The translations under genes were made by a program, and so were the position numbers. The notes under the pieces are model-generated. The model was not told where the DNA came from. It made no database searches and saw nothing but the letters and a program-made list of their open reading frames with translations. Source: Alkanophaga liquidiphilum (GTDB lineage Archaea; Halobacteriota; Syntropharchaeia; Alkanophagales; B39-G2). From it: 47,599 nt of DNA. The stretch is taken from the NCBI GenBank assembly GCA_029259535.1, contig JAPHEF010000010.1, forward strand, positions 1-47,599, read 5' to 3'. Shown in pieces: positions 8,262 through 16,587 of the stretch (position 1 is the first letter of the stretch; every line of letters begins with the position of its first letter).

Positions 8262-8526
8262 ATGAACAATCTTGAAAGATGTGGAGATATAGCCAGGAGA
8301 TTATGTGTTCGTCATGGCTGTGGACTTGGAAGTTACACAATCCTTGTGCAAAATTGGTGGGCAAAGAAGGGAGAATCTATGCCTTGGATATCCATCTACT
8401 CGTAATTCAGAGAGTTCAACGTATTGCTTCAAAAAGCAACTTACAAACATGGAAACTATTTGTTCCGCAAAACTGGACTGTCAGAATGACATAAATGTGA
8501 TATTACCACATGATATCGTTATGTAA
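8262..8526 (+). pseudogene. Shattered class I SAM-dependent methyltransferase
   Basis: ATG 8262 opens MNNLERCGDIARRLC. The following sequence reads GCGLGSYT (SAM motif I) in one frame, KLVGKEGRIYALDIH (motif II, acidic Asp) in the second, and QLTNMETICSAKLDCQNDIN plus VILPHDIVM in the third. Spliced together these give a normal methyltransferase N-terminal half. At least three frameshifts are needed and the C-terminal half is absent. Closest in style to UbiE/type 11 methyltransferases, although the substrate cannot be inferred. Confidence 0.65.
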
Positions 8527-8568
8527 CGTGCCCGGCGCCGGCGCTTACAATAGAGGTATAAAATCTCC

Positions 8569-9297
8569 TTAGCTGAACGTGCTGAGTGTAGAGCCGGAGA
8601 CGTCCATCAAAATTTCGGGCATTTGCCCCCACGTTGCCAAGACGTCCTTGTAAATTACTAAAGCAGCTTCGACGCCTTCAACCCTCTTCACAACGTCAAA
8701 CGCTTTTTTCACGGAAGTCTCGTCCTTAACGGCATTGCAGAGCGCCGTGGCGGCGGCATCTGCAAGCGCTCCCCCCCGTGCAATGACGGTGGCGGCGTCG
8801 GCGGCGCCGAAGCTTATGGAGTGCCCGACAGTCGCCGACGATGTGCAGACGCCCAAAATTCCGCGCTGCGGCTCGATTTTTAGCGAGAACTTCCCTGAAA
8901 ACGGGCTGTGCTCGCCGGCGAATATCCCGATGCGCACCGGGCGGTCGTTGATGAGGGCGATGTCGCCGCCGTTCTCCACGATGGCATACGTCGCCCCTTT
9001 TTCAAACATCGCTTCGACAGCGAGTTCCGACAACGCCCCAGCGACCGCCGCCATGGGTCCGACGTTAAACTTCGCCGCCGCCTTTATCATGCGCCGCACG
9101 ATTTCCGGCGCCCACCGCTCCCTCGAAGAGTCGAGCTCATAACGCTCTAAAGTTACGAGGAAAAGAGGGTCTTCCCGGATAAAAGCTTCCAAATGCCGCC
9201 TTTGCCGCAATATCTCATCCTTCGCCGCCTCTACATATTCGCTCTCGTCAGCGATTATCAGGACGTTCGTCTCCTTGAAAATAAAACGCTCCCTCAT
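8569..9297 (-). CDS. UPF0280 family protein (ApbE-like fold)
   Basis: This 242-aa protein has the UPF0280 blocks FNVGPMAAVAGALSELAVEA, AIVENGGDIAL, GVCTSSATVGHSISFGAADA and ARGGALADAAATAL. The family is found in many methanogens and other anaerobes and is structurally related to the FAD:protein FMN transferase ApbE. Its reaction is not known. It is cytoplasmic, with no signal peptide. It is divergent from the grx-nrdD operon and convergent with the methyltransferase relic. Length is normal. Confidence 0.85.
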   Translation of the reverse strand: MRERFIFKETNVLIIADESEYVEAAKDEILRQRRHLEAFIREDPLFLVTLERYELDSSRERWAPEIVRRMIKAAAKFNVGPMAAVAGALSELAVEAMFEKGATYAIVENGGDIALINDRPVRIGIFAGEHSPFSGKFSLKIEPQRGILGVCTSSATVGHSISFGAADAATVIARGGALADAAATALCNAVKDETSVKKAFDVVKRVEGVEAALVIYKDVLATWGQMPEILMDVSGSTLSTFS

Positions 9298-9367
9298 CGC
9301 TGTTTGACTATTAATGCAAAAAAATTAAAGTAGCTAAGGGGGAGGAAGTAGTAAGGAGGCTGTGGGG

Positions 9368-9640
9368 ATGAAGGTGCGGGTTTACACAACGGAGCGTTGT
9401 CCTAATTGTGAGCTTTTAAAAAAGTTCCTCGCAGCTAAGGGCGTCCGCTATGAGGAGGTGGACATGACGACCGCCGAGGCTCTCACGGAGCTGCGGTTGC
9501 ACGGCGTCTTCACGCTCACCGCCCCCGTCCTTCAAGTCGGCGAAAAATTCCTTACGTATGCCGACATATTCGAAGGCGGGGAATTGAAAAAGAAGAGGAT
9601 TTTAGATGCTTTGGACTTTAAAGCTAAGGGGGGTGCATGA
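9368..9640 (+). CDS. Glutaredoxin/NrdH-like redoxin
   Basis: This small thioredoxin-fold protein of about 90 aa has an N-terminal CPNC active site (TERCPNCELLKKFL) and the cis-Pro region TAPVLQVG. The frame opens at GTG 9362, but ATG 9368 follows AAGGAGG (9353-9359) at ideal spacing. Its end overlaps the start of nrdD by 35 nt, so the two are probably translationally coupled. Some archaeal class III ribonucleotide reductases use a dedicated redoxin as reductant instead of formate. Context makes that the likely role here, but it is inference. Confidence 0.85.
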   Translation: MKVRVYTTERCPNCELLKKFLAAKGVRYEEVDMTTAEALTELRLHGVFTLTAPVLQVGEKFLTYADIFEGGELKKKRILDALDFKAKGGA

Positions 9641-11939
9641 GACGGCTGTAAAACGTAAAAATAACATCGTGCAGACGACGCTGAGTGGGGTTAAGCTCCG
9701 CCTCCCCAAAGTTAGAACAAGCGACGGGCACATCCTCGAATGGGACAAAGACGCAATAATAAGGCAACTCCTCAGGGAGACCGAGCTAAGTGAGAAGTTT
9801 TATGGCATTCCACCAATAGATGAGGCGACTGCCCGTGAGATTGCGGCTAAGGCTGAAAAGAGAATTCTGGCAATGGGCGTCACTAAGAACCTCTCAAGTG
9901 CGCTCATTCGGGAAATCGTGAACATGATTCTGCTTGAGGAGTATGCGGCAACTGAGTGGAAGAACATCTGCACGCGGGTTGGCACGCCCGTCTATGACGC
10001 ACATCTTATCGACATCGGCGAGGGCTTCGAGGCAAAAGAGAACGCAAATTTGCAGGAGAATGCCGAGACTTCGCATAAGAAAAAGGCAGACAAAATCTGC
10101 AAGGAGCAGTATTTGCTGCTGATGCCTCAGCACCTCGCCGACGCCCATCTGAGTGGGGATATCCACATTCACGACCTCGAATATTTCGGGACTCGCCCAT
10201 TTTGCATGGACCATGACCTCCGCTATTTCTTCTACTACGGGCTCATGCCTGACGGCACTGGAGTGAAGGCGTCCGTCGCCGGCCCTGCAAAGAAGCCGGA
10301 GGTTGCGGTTTTGCATGCGGTCAAGGTTTTAGGGGCGGCACAAACAAACTGCGCCGGCGGTCAGGGTTATTTCAACTTCCTGACGTTCCTTGCTCCCTAT
10401 TTCGAGGGTCTGAGCTACGAGGAGATAAAGCAGCTGATGCAGATGTTCGTGTTCGAGATGACGCAAATGCAAGTCGCTCGTGGCGGGCAGCTCGTGTTCA
10501 GCTCGGTTCAGCTCACGCCCGGCGTCCCGAAAATCTGGCGAGCTGTTCCAGTTGTTTACAAGGGGTGCATCTGGGATGGTAAGCAGGCGCCGCTCCGCAC
10601 TTACGGCGAGTTCGAGCGGGAGGTTCGCCTCACCTTCAAGGCGCTCATGGAGGTCATGCTCGAAGGCGACTACTGGGGTAAGCCTTTTAACTTCCCAAAG
10701 CCTGAAATCGCACTCAAAAAGGATTTTCTGGAGCCTGACGACTGGGTTCGGGAGTTTGACGAGAAGCACCCTGAGCTTCCGACTTACGACGAGCTTTATG
10801 ACTTAGCTTTCGAGCTTACGGCGAAGTTCGGCACGCCCTACTTCGACAACGAGATGCCTGAGTACCGGGGCGGCGGCGAGGGCGTCTCCTGCTACCAGTG
10901 CTGCGCATATAACTTTGTGACGTCACCCGACGATGAAGACTTCCTTGATAAGGTCCATTTCCGCAATGGCAAGCACTTCTCGATGGGCGGCTGGCAGGTT
11001 GTGACCATAAATTGTCCGAGAGCTGCATACAGGGCGGAGCACGATGACGAACAGCTGTTTAAAGAGCTGAAACGCATGATGGACCTCGCCGTCGAGGTCT
11101 TTAAGGTGAAGCGGCAGTGGATGGACTACATTATGAAAAATAACCGGATGCCATTCCTCACGCAACGCCCTAAAGACCCCGTGACCGGTGAGAAGGGCGA
11201 AGTAGCCACGTATCTGGACGACCTCGTCTTCATTATAGGCGTCGTCGGCATCAACGACATGGTGCAATACCACACCGGGAAGCAGATGCACGAGTCCGAA
11301 GAGGCATTGCGTCTCGCTGTTAGAGCGATGACTGAGATGGAGCTTTACGCCAAGGAGTTGTGCCGGCGACACGACATGAACATCCGTCTTGCGAGGACGC
11401 CTGCTGAGAGCTGCGCTCAGCGTTTCGCAGTTGCAGACCTTCTGCATGAAGGAACGAGAGAGAAAGCAATAAAAGTAGTTAAAGGCGATGTCGAAAGGGC
11501 ATTGGCGCTCATCGAAAAGACGAGAGACCTCCCCATTTACTACACGAACGGCACGCACGTCCCACCGTCTGCGGATATTCCGCTGACAGAACGCATAAAA
11601 ATTGAACATATTTTCTTCCCTATTGTGGATGGCGGTAATATATTCCACATCTTCATGGGCGAGAGCTACCCCGACCCGCAGGGCATAAAACGCCTTGCCA
11701 TGAAAATCGCCAAGAACACGCAAATTGGCTACTTTGCTTTCACGAAAGACCTGACAGTCTGTATGGACGACTTCCACGTCGCACCCGGGCTCCACGACAA
11801 ATGCCCGAATTGTGGCTCTGAGAATGTAGATTACCTCTCCCGAATCACAGGCTACGTGCAAGCGGTGAGCGGTTGGAACGAGGGGAAGAAGCGGGAGCTG
11901 CTGGATAGAAAGAGGTATTCCGCCAACGATATCCGGTAA
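9606..11939 (+). CDS. nrdD: Anaerobic (class III) ribonucleoside-triphosphate reductase
   Basis: This 777-aa oxygen-sensitive glycyl-radical enzyme makes dNTPs from NTPs. It has an N-terminal ATP-cone (residues about 30-120, VRTSDGHILEWDKDAIIRQL), active-site loops with Cys in NCAGGQGYFNF and SCYQCCAYNF, a C-terminal zinc region (CMDD ... CPNCGS) and the glycyl radical segment SRITGYVQAVSGWNEGKK. The zinc region seems to have only three Cys where four are usual. ATG 9606 has a weak GAGG upstream; GTG 9633 is an alternative. No NrdG activase gene is in the window. The redoxin upstream probably serves as electron donor. Confidence 0.95.
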   Translation: MLWTLKLRGVHETAVKRKNNIVQTTLSGVKLRLPKVRTSDGHILEWDKDAIIRQLLRETELSEKFYGIPPIDEATAREIAAKAEKRILAMGVTKNLSSALIREIVNMILLEEYAATEWKNICTRVGTPVYDAHLIDIGEGFEAKENANLQENAETSHKKKADKICKEQYLLLMPQHLADAHLSGDIHIHDLEYFGTRPFCMDHDLRYFFYYGLMPDGTGVKASVAGPAKKPEVAVLHAVKVLGAAQTNCAGGQGYFNFLTFLAPYFEGLSYEEIKQLMQMFVFEMTQMQVARGGQLVFSSVQLTPGVPKIWRAVPVVYKGCIWDGKQAPLRTYGEFEREVRLTFKALMEVMLEGDYWGKPFNFPKPEIALKKDFLEPDDWVREFDEKHPELPTYDELYDLAFELTAKFGTPYFDNEMPEYRGGGEGVSCYQCCAYNFVTSPDDEDFLDKVHFRNGKHFSMGGWQVVTINCPRAAYRAEHDDEQLFKELKRMMDLAVEVFKVKRQWMDYIMKNNRMPFLTQRPKDPVTGEKGEVATYLDDLVFIIGVVGINDMVQYHTGKQMHESEEALRLAVRAMTEMELYAKELCRRHDMNIRLARTPAESCAQRFAVADLLHEGTREKAIKVVKGDVERALALIEKTRDLPIYYTNGTHVPPSADIPLTERIKIEHIFFPIVDGGNIFHIFMGESYPDPQGIKRLAMKIAKNTQIGYFAFTKDLTVCMDDFHVAPGLHDKCPNCGSENVDYLSRITGYVQAVSGWNEGKKRELLDRKRYSANDIR

Positions 11940-11940
11940 A

Positions 11941-12861
11941 ATGGAGCGCCAGAAAGCAGGAGAGCGTCAAAAAGTCTGCATTTTGATACCAACGCTCAAC
12001 GAGGAACAGTCCATCGGCGACATCGTCAGGGAGTTTAAGAGCATGGGCTACGACAACATCCTCGTCATAGATGGAGGAAGCACAGACCGCACCGTTGAAA
12101 TCGCAAGGGGCGAAGGTGCAAAAGTCGTCATACAGGAGGAGAAGGGCAAAGGTGCTGCGATAATTCAGGCATTTCGCATAATCCTGGAGGAGACGGACGC
12201 TGCTGTCATCGTCATGATAGATGGCGACGGCACGTATTCTCCAAGCGAGGTTGAGCAACTTCTAAAACCGATATTCGATGGCGATGCCGACCACGTTATC
12301 GGAAGCCGCATCGCCCACAAAGGAGCATTCCGCCGCCTAAACTGGCTTGGGAACAAGATTATAAACAGGATTTTCGGCTTCGGCTACGGAATTCGCCTGC
12401 GGGACATACTCTCAGGCTACCGAGCGCTCACCAGAGAGTGTATTGAGGGCATAGAGCTGAAGAAGCCTGGCTTTGAGGTAGAGGCGGAGATGACGATAGA
12501 GTGTGTGAAGAAGGGCTTCCGAATAAAAGAAGTGCCGATAACCTACGGCGTGCGGCGGGGGAGGACGAAACTGAGCCCGCTGCGCGACGGCTTCCGCATC
12601 GCATACACAATCTACATACTCGCACGCACCTACAATCCCATCTTTTACTTCGGAGTCCTGGGCACCGCATTCATAATCGCGGGACTCCTCACTGGCACGT
12701 ATGTGGTGATGGAGTGGCTTAAGGGAGTAACGCACGTGCCTCTCGCCGTACTCACTGCGCTTTTGATAACCTCGGGCATCCAGTTCCTCGTGTTCGGGCT
12801 ACTTGGCGACATGATGGTCGCTTTGCAGAGGGAAGTGATGAGCGTCTTGAGGAGGCGGTAG
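11941..12861 (+). CDS. aglJ: AglJ-type family 2 glycosyltransferase
   Basis: This 306-aa membrane-anchored transferase starts 1 nt after the nrdD stop. It has the GT2 nucleotide-sugar fold (LIPTLNEEQSIGDIV, VIDGGSTDRT, MIDGDGTYSP with the DxD motif, VIGSRIAHKGAFRRLNWLGN) and the AglJ hallmark RDILSGYRALTRE. A region like PGFEVEAEMTIECVKKGFRI and two C-terminal hydrophobic segments follow (about 235-295). AglJ adds the first sugar to dolichol phosphate in archaeal N-glycosylation on the cytoplasmic face. Membership of the family is clear; the exact sugar is not. Confidence 0.82.
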   Translation: MERQKAGERQKVCILIPTLNEEQSIGDIVREFKSMGYDNILVIDGGSTDRTVEIARGEGAKVVIQEEKGKGAAIIQAFRIILEETDAAVIVMIDGDGTYSPSEVEQLLKPIFDGDADHVIGSRIAHKGAFRRLNWLGNKIINRIFGFGYGIRLRDILSGYRALTRECIEGIELKKPGFEVEAEMTIECVKKGFRIKEVPITYGVRRGRTKLSPLRDGFRIAYTIYILARTYNPIFYFGVLGTAFIIAGLLTGTYVVMEWLKGVTHVPLAVLTALLITSGIQFLVFGLLGDMMVALQREVMSVLRRR

Positions 12862-12862
12862 C

Positions 12863-13300
12863 ATGGCTGAGAAAGAACCGGAGCGGAAAATTGAGTTGAG
12901 ATGGGAGCGGGAGCGGGAGGGGGAAGATTTGCTGATACATGCAATAGCGCAAGATTACAAGACTGGAGAGGTTCTGATGCTAGCGCACATGAATAGGGAG
13001 GCTTTAGAGAAGACGTTAGAGACGGGCGTCGCCCACTACTGGAGCCGGAGTCGTAAGAAGCTCTGGAAAAAGGGCGAAACTTCAGGGCACCTGCAAATCG
13101 TAAAGGAGATTTTAGTGGACTGCGACGGCGACGCTTTGCTCCTGAAGGTCGAACAGGTCGGCGGCGCTTGCCACACCGGTTATCGCTCCTGCTTCTTCAG
13201 AACGCTTAACGGCAAAGTCGTGGGCAAGAAGGTTTTTGAGCCTGAGGAAAAGTATGGCACGGGACGAGGCGGAGTTCGCCGTCGAGCTGCAGGACAATAA
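12863..13300 (+). CDS. hisI: Phosphoribosyl-AMP cyclohydrolase
   Basis: This 145-aa metalloenzyme opens the purine ring of PR-AMP in histidine biosynthesis. Visible motifs are VLMLAHMNREALEKTLETG, HYWSRSRKKLWKKGETSGH, the Mg-binding VDCDGDALL and the zinc ligands in GGACHTGYRSCFFR. No HisE pyrophosphohydrolase domain is fused. A charged tail follows residue 125. It starts 1 nt after aglJ, so it belongs to the same transcript. The other his genes are not in the window apart from hisS, which is unlinked. Confidence 0.95.
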   Translation: MAEKEPERKIELRWEREREGEDLLIHAIAQDYKTGEVLMLAHMNREALEKTLETGVAHYWSRSRKKLWKKGETSGHLQIVKEILVDCDGDALLLKVEQVGGACHTGYRSCFFRTLNGKVVGKKVFEPEEKYGTGRGGVRRRAAGQ

Positions 13301-13320
13301 ATCCAGAGGGGGATGAGGCG

Positions 13321-14406
13321 ATGGAGGAGATACACAAATATTTAAAGAGGAAGTTTGGAGCGAGCGTGGATGTAGTGAGAGTGGGCGAACTCGCACCGCA
13401 GGGTGAGCAAGAACTAAAGGGCTTCGGCTATGGCAAGCCCTACCTCGTCGTCTTCGAGGTGCAGGGCAAAAAAACTGAGGCGGTGCTGTCCTCGATGCGG
13501 GGCGACCAGTTCGGGCACGAGCACTTCGCCGACAGAGCTCAAGTCCTCCTCTGGCAGTATTCCGCTTTCAACAAGCTACGGAGGCACGTCCGGGCGCTCG
13601 ACGTCGGGTATTTCGCACATGACGGCTCTTTAAAGTCAGTAAGCGATGCCGCCGAATTCTTTTTGCTCTGCGAAAAGGCAGAGGGGGTGGAATATTACAA
13701 AGACCTGGAAAGGATAAGCAAGGAAGGGCTTAGACCGCTCGATGAACAGCGGGCAGCGGCGCTCGCAGAATACCTTGCGGAAATACACGCTGAGAGGGGG
13801 GGCGAGCAGCACAGAGCGCTCTATGTCAGGCGTGTAAGAGAGCTTGTTGGGCATGGTGAATGCATCTTCGGACTTGTCGACAGCTATTTCGCAGACGGCA
13901 CGAGCTGCCTCGACTTCATGTCCGAAGACGATTTTTTAGAGCTGGAGAAGATTTGCGTGGAGTGGCGGTGGCGGTTGAGGAAAAAAACGCATAGGGTTTG
14001 CGTTGTTCATGGTGATTTTCATCCATGGAACGTGCTTTTCCGCCAAGGCACAGATTTCACAGTCCTCGACAGGAGCAGGGGCGAGTGGGGCGAAGCCGCC
14101 GACGACGTCTCCTCCATGACCATAAACTATATTTTCTGCTCGCTCTTAAAATACGGCAAGCTCGAAAAGGAGTTTAAAAAGCTTTTCGACGTGTTTTTCG
14201 AAAAGTATTTGGAGCGAACTGGAGACGAGGGACTTTTAGAGGTGATACAGCCGTTTTACGCCTTTAGAGGGCTTGTGATAGCATCACCGCTTTGGTATCC
14301 TCACATCTCGACCGAGGTGCGCATGAAAATATTCGGGTTTATACGGAACGTGCTTGCCGCAGAAAAATTCGAGCTAAGCGGAGTGAACGAGTATTTCAAG
14401 GATTGA
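13321..14406 (+). CDS. APH-type phosphotransferase (kinase-like)
   Basis: This 361-aa protein of the aminoglycoside phosphotransferase/choline kinase superfamily has a catalytic loop CVVHGDFHPWNVLF and a metal-binding D in TVLDRSRGEWGEAADD. The N-terminal lobe is divergent. It is the last gene of the grx-nrdD-aglJ-hisI run, separated from hisI by 20 nt with a GA-rich ribosome-binding region. The substrate is unknown; small sugars or alcohols are typical. Its position before a double-SIS sugar-phosphate protein hints at sugar metabolism, but that is inference. Confidence 0.75.
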   Translation: MEEIHKYLKRKFGASVDVVRVGELAPQGEQELKGFGYGKPYLVVFEVQGKKTEAVLSSMRGDQFGHEHFADRAQVLLWQYSAFNKLRRHVRALDVGYFAHDGSLKSVSDAAEFFLLCEKAEGVEYYKDLERISKEGLRPLDEQRAAALAEYLAEIHAERGGEQHRALYVRRVRELVGHGECIFGLVDSYFADGTSCLDFMSEDDFLELEKICVEWRWRLRKKTHRVCVVHGDFHPWNVLFRQGTDFTVLDRSRGEWGEAADDVSSMTINYIFCSLLKYGKLEKEFKKLFDVFFEKYLERTGDEGLLEVIQPFYAFRGLVIASPLWYPHISTEVRMKIFGFIRNVLAAEKFELSGVNEYFKD

Positions 14407-14489
14407 TTGTCGCTCGCAAAGAAGAACGTAGCTAAGAGAGACGCTGTTGAGTTTTCGCAGTAGATTTATTTGAGAAAAACCGAAAATTT

Positions 14490-14498
14490 CATAAATAA
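14490..14498 (+). promoter_or_regulatory. TATA element for the SIS gene
   Basis: CATAAATAA is centred about 27 nt before ATG 14521. This spacing suggests leaderless transcription and supports that start over the TTG at 14470. Confidence 0.45.
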
Positions 14499-14520
14499 GA
14501 GGCAGTTGTGTGAGTCTGGG

Positions 14521-15630
14521 ATGAGAGTCTGTAAAGAGGAGCAATATATAAACACAATATTTGAGAACGTGATGTGCGTTCGGCGGGACGAGTTTGCGAG
14601 GTTCTACGAAGACATCGCGGCGGCGGACTGCTTAATCCCCGTCGGCGAGGGGCGTTCGCAGTGCGCCCTCTACATCGGGTTGGGTCAAATACGCAAGGAA
14701 GTAAAGACGATAGACGACATAGACTTTCCGGGGCGGAACATCGAGGAGGCGGCGCCGATTCTTGAAAAGGAATACGACAGGATAGCTTTGGTCGTCAATT
14801 CCGGGAGCGGCGAGACTTCGATTCCGAAAAGGACTGTGGAGCAGCTTATTAAATACATAGAAGGGACCGGGAGCGAAAAATTCACGATTGACGCCATCGT
14901 TTCAAACACAAAATCTTCGATAGGTAGAGTTAACGAGAAGGACTTCGGCACGGTTATCGAGCTTAAAGGACGTGAGAAGGCGCCGAATAGCGCCGAGGAG
15001 TTTCTAAAGCATGGAATCATGAACGACATTTACGAGCTGGGGAGCATGCTCCTGATGCAGAAGACGAAGGAGGCGATAAACGAGGGGTTAGACGCTCAAG
15101 CGGTCTTCAGGAAAATGGAAGAAGAGATGCGGGTGGTGGGGCAGCTGATTGACGAATACGTGACGTCAGAGCCGCACGAGTGTCTCATCGAGAAGATGGA
15201 GCGTCGTGGACACGTCATCATCGGCGGACTCGGACCGGCAAGGAAAGTGGCGAGAATGACGGTGATACGGTTGCAGCACGTGAAGCGAGCGATCGGTGAC
15301 GAAGCTTACCTCGCAGGACCGCTGGCGCCGAAGCCGCGGGCGGGCGATATCCTCATTTCCATCTCATGGAGCGGCGAGACCGACCCCGTCCTAAAATGGT
15401 GTGAAGAGTTCAAAGCCTTCGGCGCATACACCTACTCCATCGTGGGCAGACGCTCAACACTTTCAGAAATGACCGAAAGCTTCATGATAAGGGCATCGCC
15501 TGTAGAGTTCTACGAGCGGGCGGCGTTCCTCCTGAGCCCGTTGCCGTTGAAGCTCGTGAAGCGTCTCTACAAGCGGGGCTTCAAGCTCCCCGAATACGTG
15601 ATGAGCTGGTACCACTCCGTCACACATTAG
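14521..15630 (+). CDS. Double SIS-domain sugar-phosphate-binding protein
   Basis: This protein of about 369 aa has two SIS (sugar isomerase) domains. The first spans about residues 30-160 (LIPVGEGRSQCAL, ALVVNSGSGETSIP, DAIVSNTKSS). The second spans about 225-340 (HVIIGGLGPARKVARM, LISISWSGETDPV, YSIVGRR). The S-G-S-G-E-T and S-W-S-G-E-T loops are where phosphosugars bind. The arrangement recalls glucosamine-6-phosphate synthase isomerase halves without the glutaminase domain, but the real substrate is unknown. The start was moved from 14470 to ATG 14521 because of the TATA position. The stop overlaps the convergent marker protein 8 gene by 4 nt. Confidence 0.75.
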   Translation: MRVCKEEQYINTIFENVMCVRRDEFARFYEDIAAADCLIPVGEGRSQCALYIGLGQIRKEVKTIDDIDFPGRNIEEAAPILEKEYDRIALVVNSGSGETSIPKRTVEQLIKYIEGTGSEKFTIDAIVSNTKSSIGRVNEKDFGTVIELKGREKAPNSAEEFLKHGIMNDIYELGSMLLMQKTKEAINEGLDAQAVFRKMEEEMRVVGQLIDEYVTSEPHECLIEKMERRGHVIIGGLGPARKVARMTVIRLQHVKRAIGDEAYLAGPLAPKPRAGDILISISWSGETDPVLKWCEEFKAFGAYTYSIVGRRSTLSEMTESFMIRASPVEFYERAAFLLSPLPLKLVKRLYKRGFKLPEYVMSWYHSVTH

Positions 15631-16496
15631 AGAAGAGGTCTCGGTTGACGCCCCTCTGGCAACTCCGGTAGCTCACCCGTTTTTATCAAAATTTGTCTCT
15701 TTATGTGCTTTATTCTGTTTAAGGCTACTTCTTTACCTTTCTCCGAAAGCACGAAAATGGGAACTGCGACGCCCAACTGGAGGAGAGCATTGCTTGCGAG
15801 GTGTCTCACGTGCTTGGAGGCGCATGCCGTCACGAGGTCCACAAGTTCCATAAACTTCTTAGCCTCTGCCTCGCTCATCCCGGTGACGTGCACGCCGAAG
15901 AGCACCGCACTTTTCTTTTCGCCGGCAGCTTGCTTCGCAGCTTCCACCTCTCTACACCGCTTCGCATCATCGAGGTTACAGACAGTGACGCCTACGTTGT
16001 CGTACTTCTCGAACGCGAGTTCTAAGCCTTTTGCCTGGTCTATCGTTGCGTTCGCCTCATCGAGAATAATGCAGCCTTTTGTCTTAAGCTTTCTGATGAC
16101 CTCGGGGATGGGCGACGTCTCGGCGAGCCCGGACATCGCGCCGCCGATGCCCTGAACGACACGAGAGTCGGCGGCGACGACGGTGCCGGCGCCGTCGCAG
16201 ACCTGCACGACGGCGTCGAGCAGCCCCGAACGCACGGCGCTGCTGAAAATCTCGGAGGCGCCGAACGCCACGAGGTCGTCGTCGAGCTCGATGACGCGGC
16301 GTGGCGTGCACATCCCGAAACGCTCGATCCTGAGCGTGATCCCCTGCTTTATGCTGTCCACGCTTATCCGCTTGACGCCGAGAATGATGTCTTGAACTGG
16401 GCAGTATTCGAGCTGCGGCTCTCCTATCTCCTTTATCTCCCCGTTTTCTATGACTATCCTCGTTTTACCACTCGCCTCTATAACATGTCTGCTCAT
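15627..16496 (-). CDS. Methanogenesis marker protein 8 (DUF2099)
   Basis: This 289-aa protein matches the family called methanogenesis marker 8. Diagnostic blocks are CPVQDIILGVKRIS, FGMCTPRRVIELDDDLVAFG, GAGTVVAADSRVVQGIGGAM, CIILDEANATIDQAKGLEL and VDLVTACASKHVRHL. The family is restricted almost entirely to archaea that carry methyl- or alkyl-CoM reductase. Its function is not established. It has several conserved Cys and no signal peptide. The presence of this gene is the best clue to the metabolism of the organism. Confidence 0.85.
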   Translation of the reverse strand: MSRHVIEASGKTRIVIENGEIKEIGEPQLEYCPVQDIILGVKRISVDSIKQGITLRIERFGMCTPRRVIELDDDLVAFGASEIFSSAVRSGLLDAVVQVCDGAGTVVAADSRVVQGIGGAMSGLAETSPIPEVIRKLKTKGCIILDEANATIDQAKGLELAFEKYDNVGVTVCNLDDAKRCREVEAAKQAAGEKKSAVLFGVHVTGMSEAEAKKFMELVDLVTACASKHVRHLASNALLQLGVAVPIFVLSEKGKEVALNRIKHIKRQILIKTGELPELPEGRQPRPLL

Positions 16497-16587
16497 TATT
16501 CTTTCACCTAAAGTCCATTAGTATCCTCCATAAGTTATTTATGCTGAACCGCCAATTCAGATGCGTTAGCAGGAAGGAGGTGAATCT

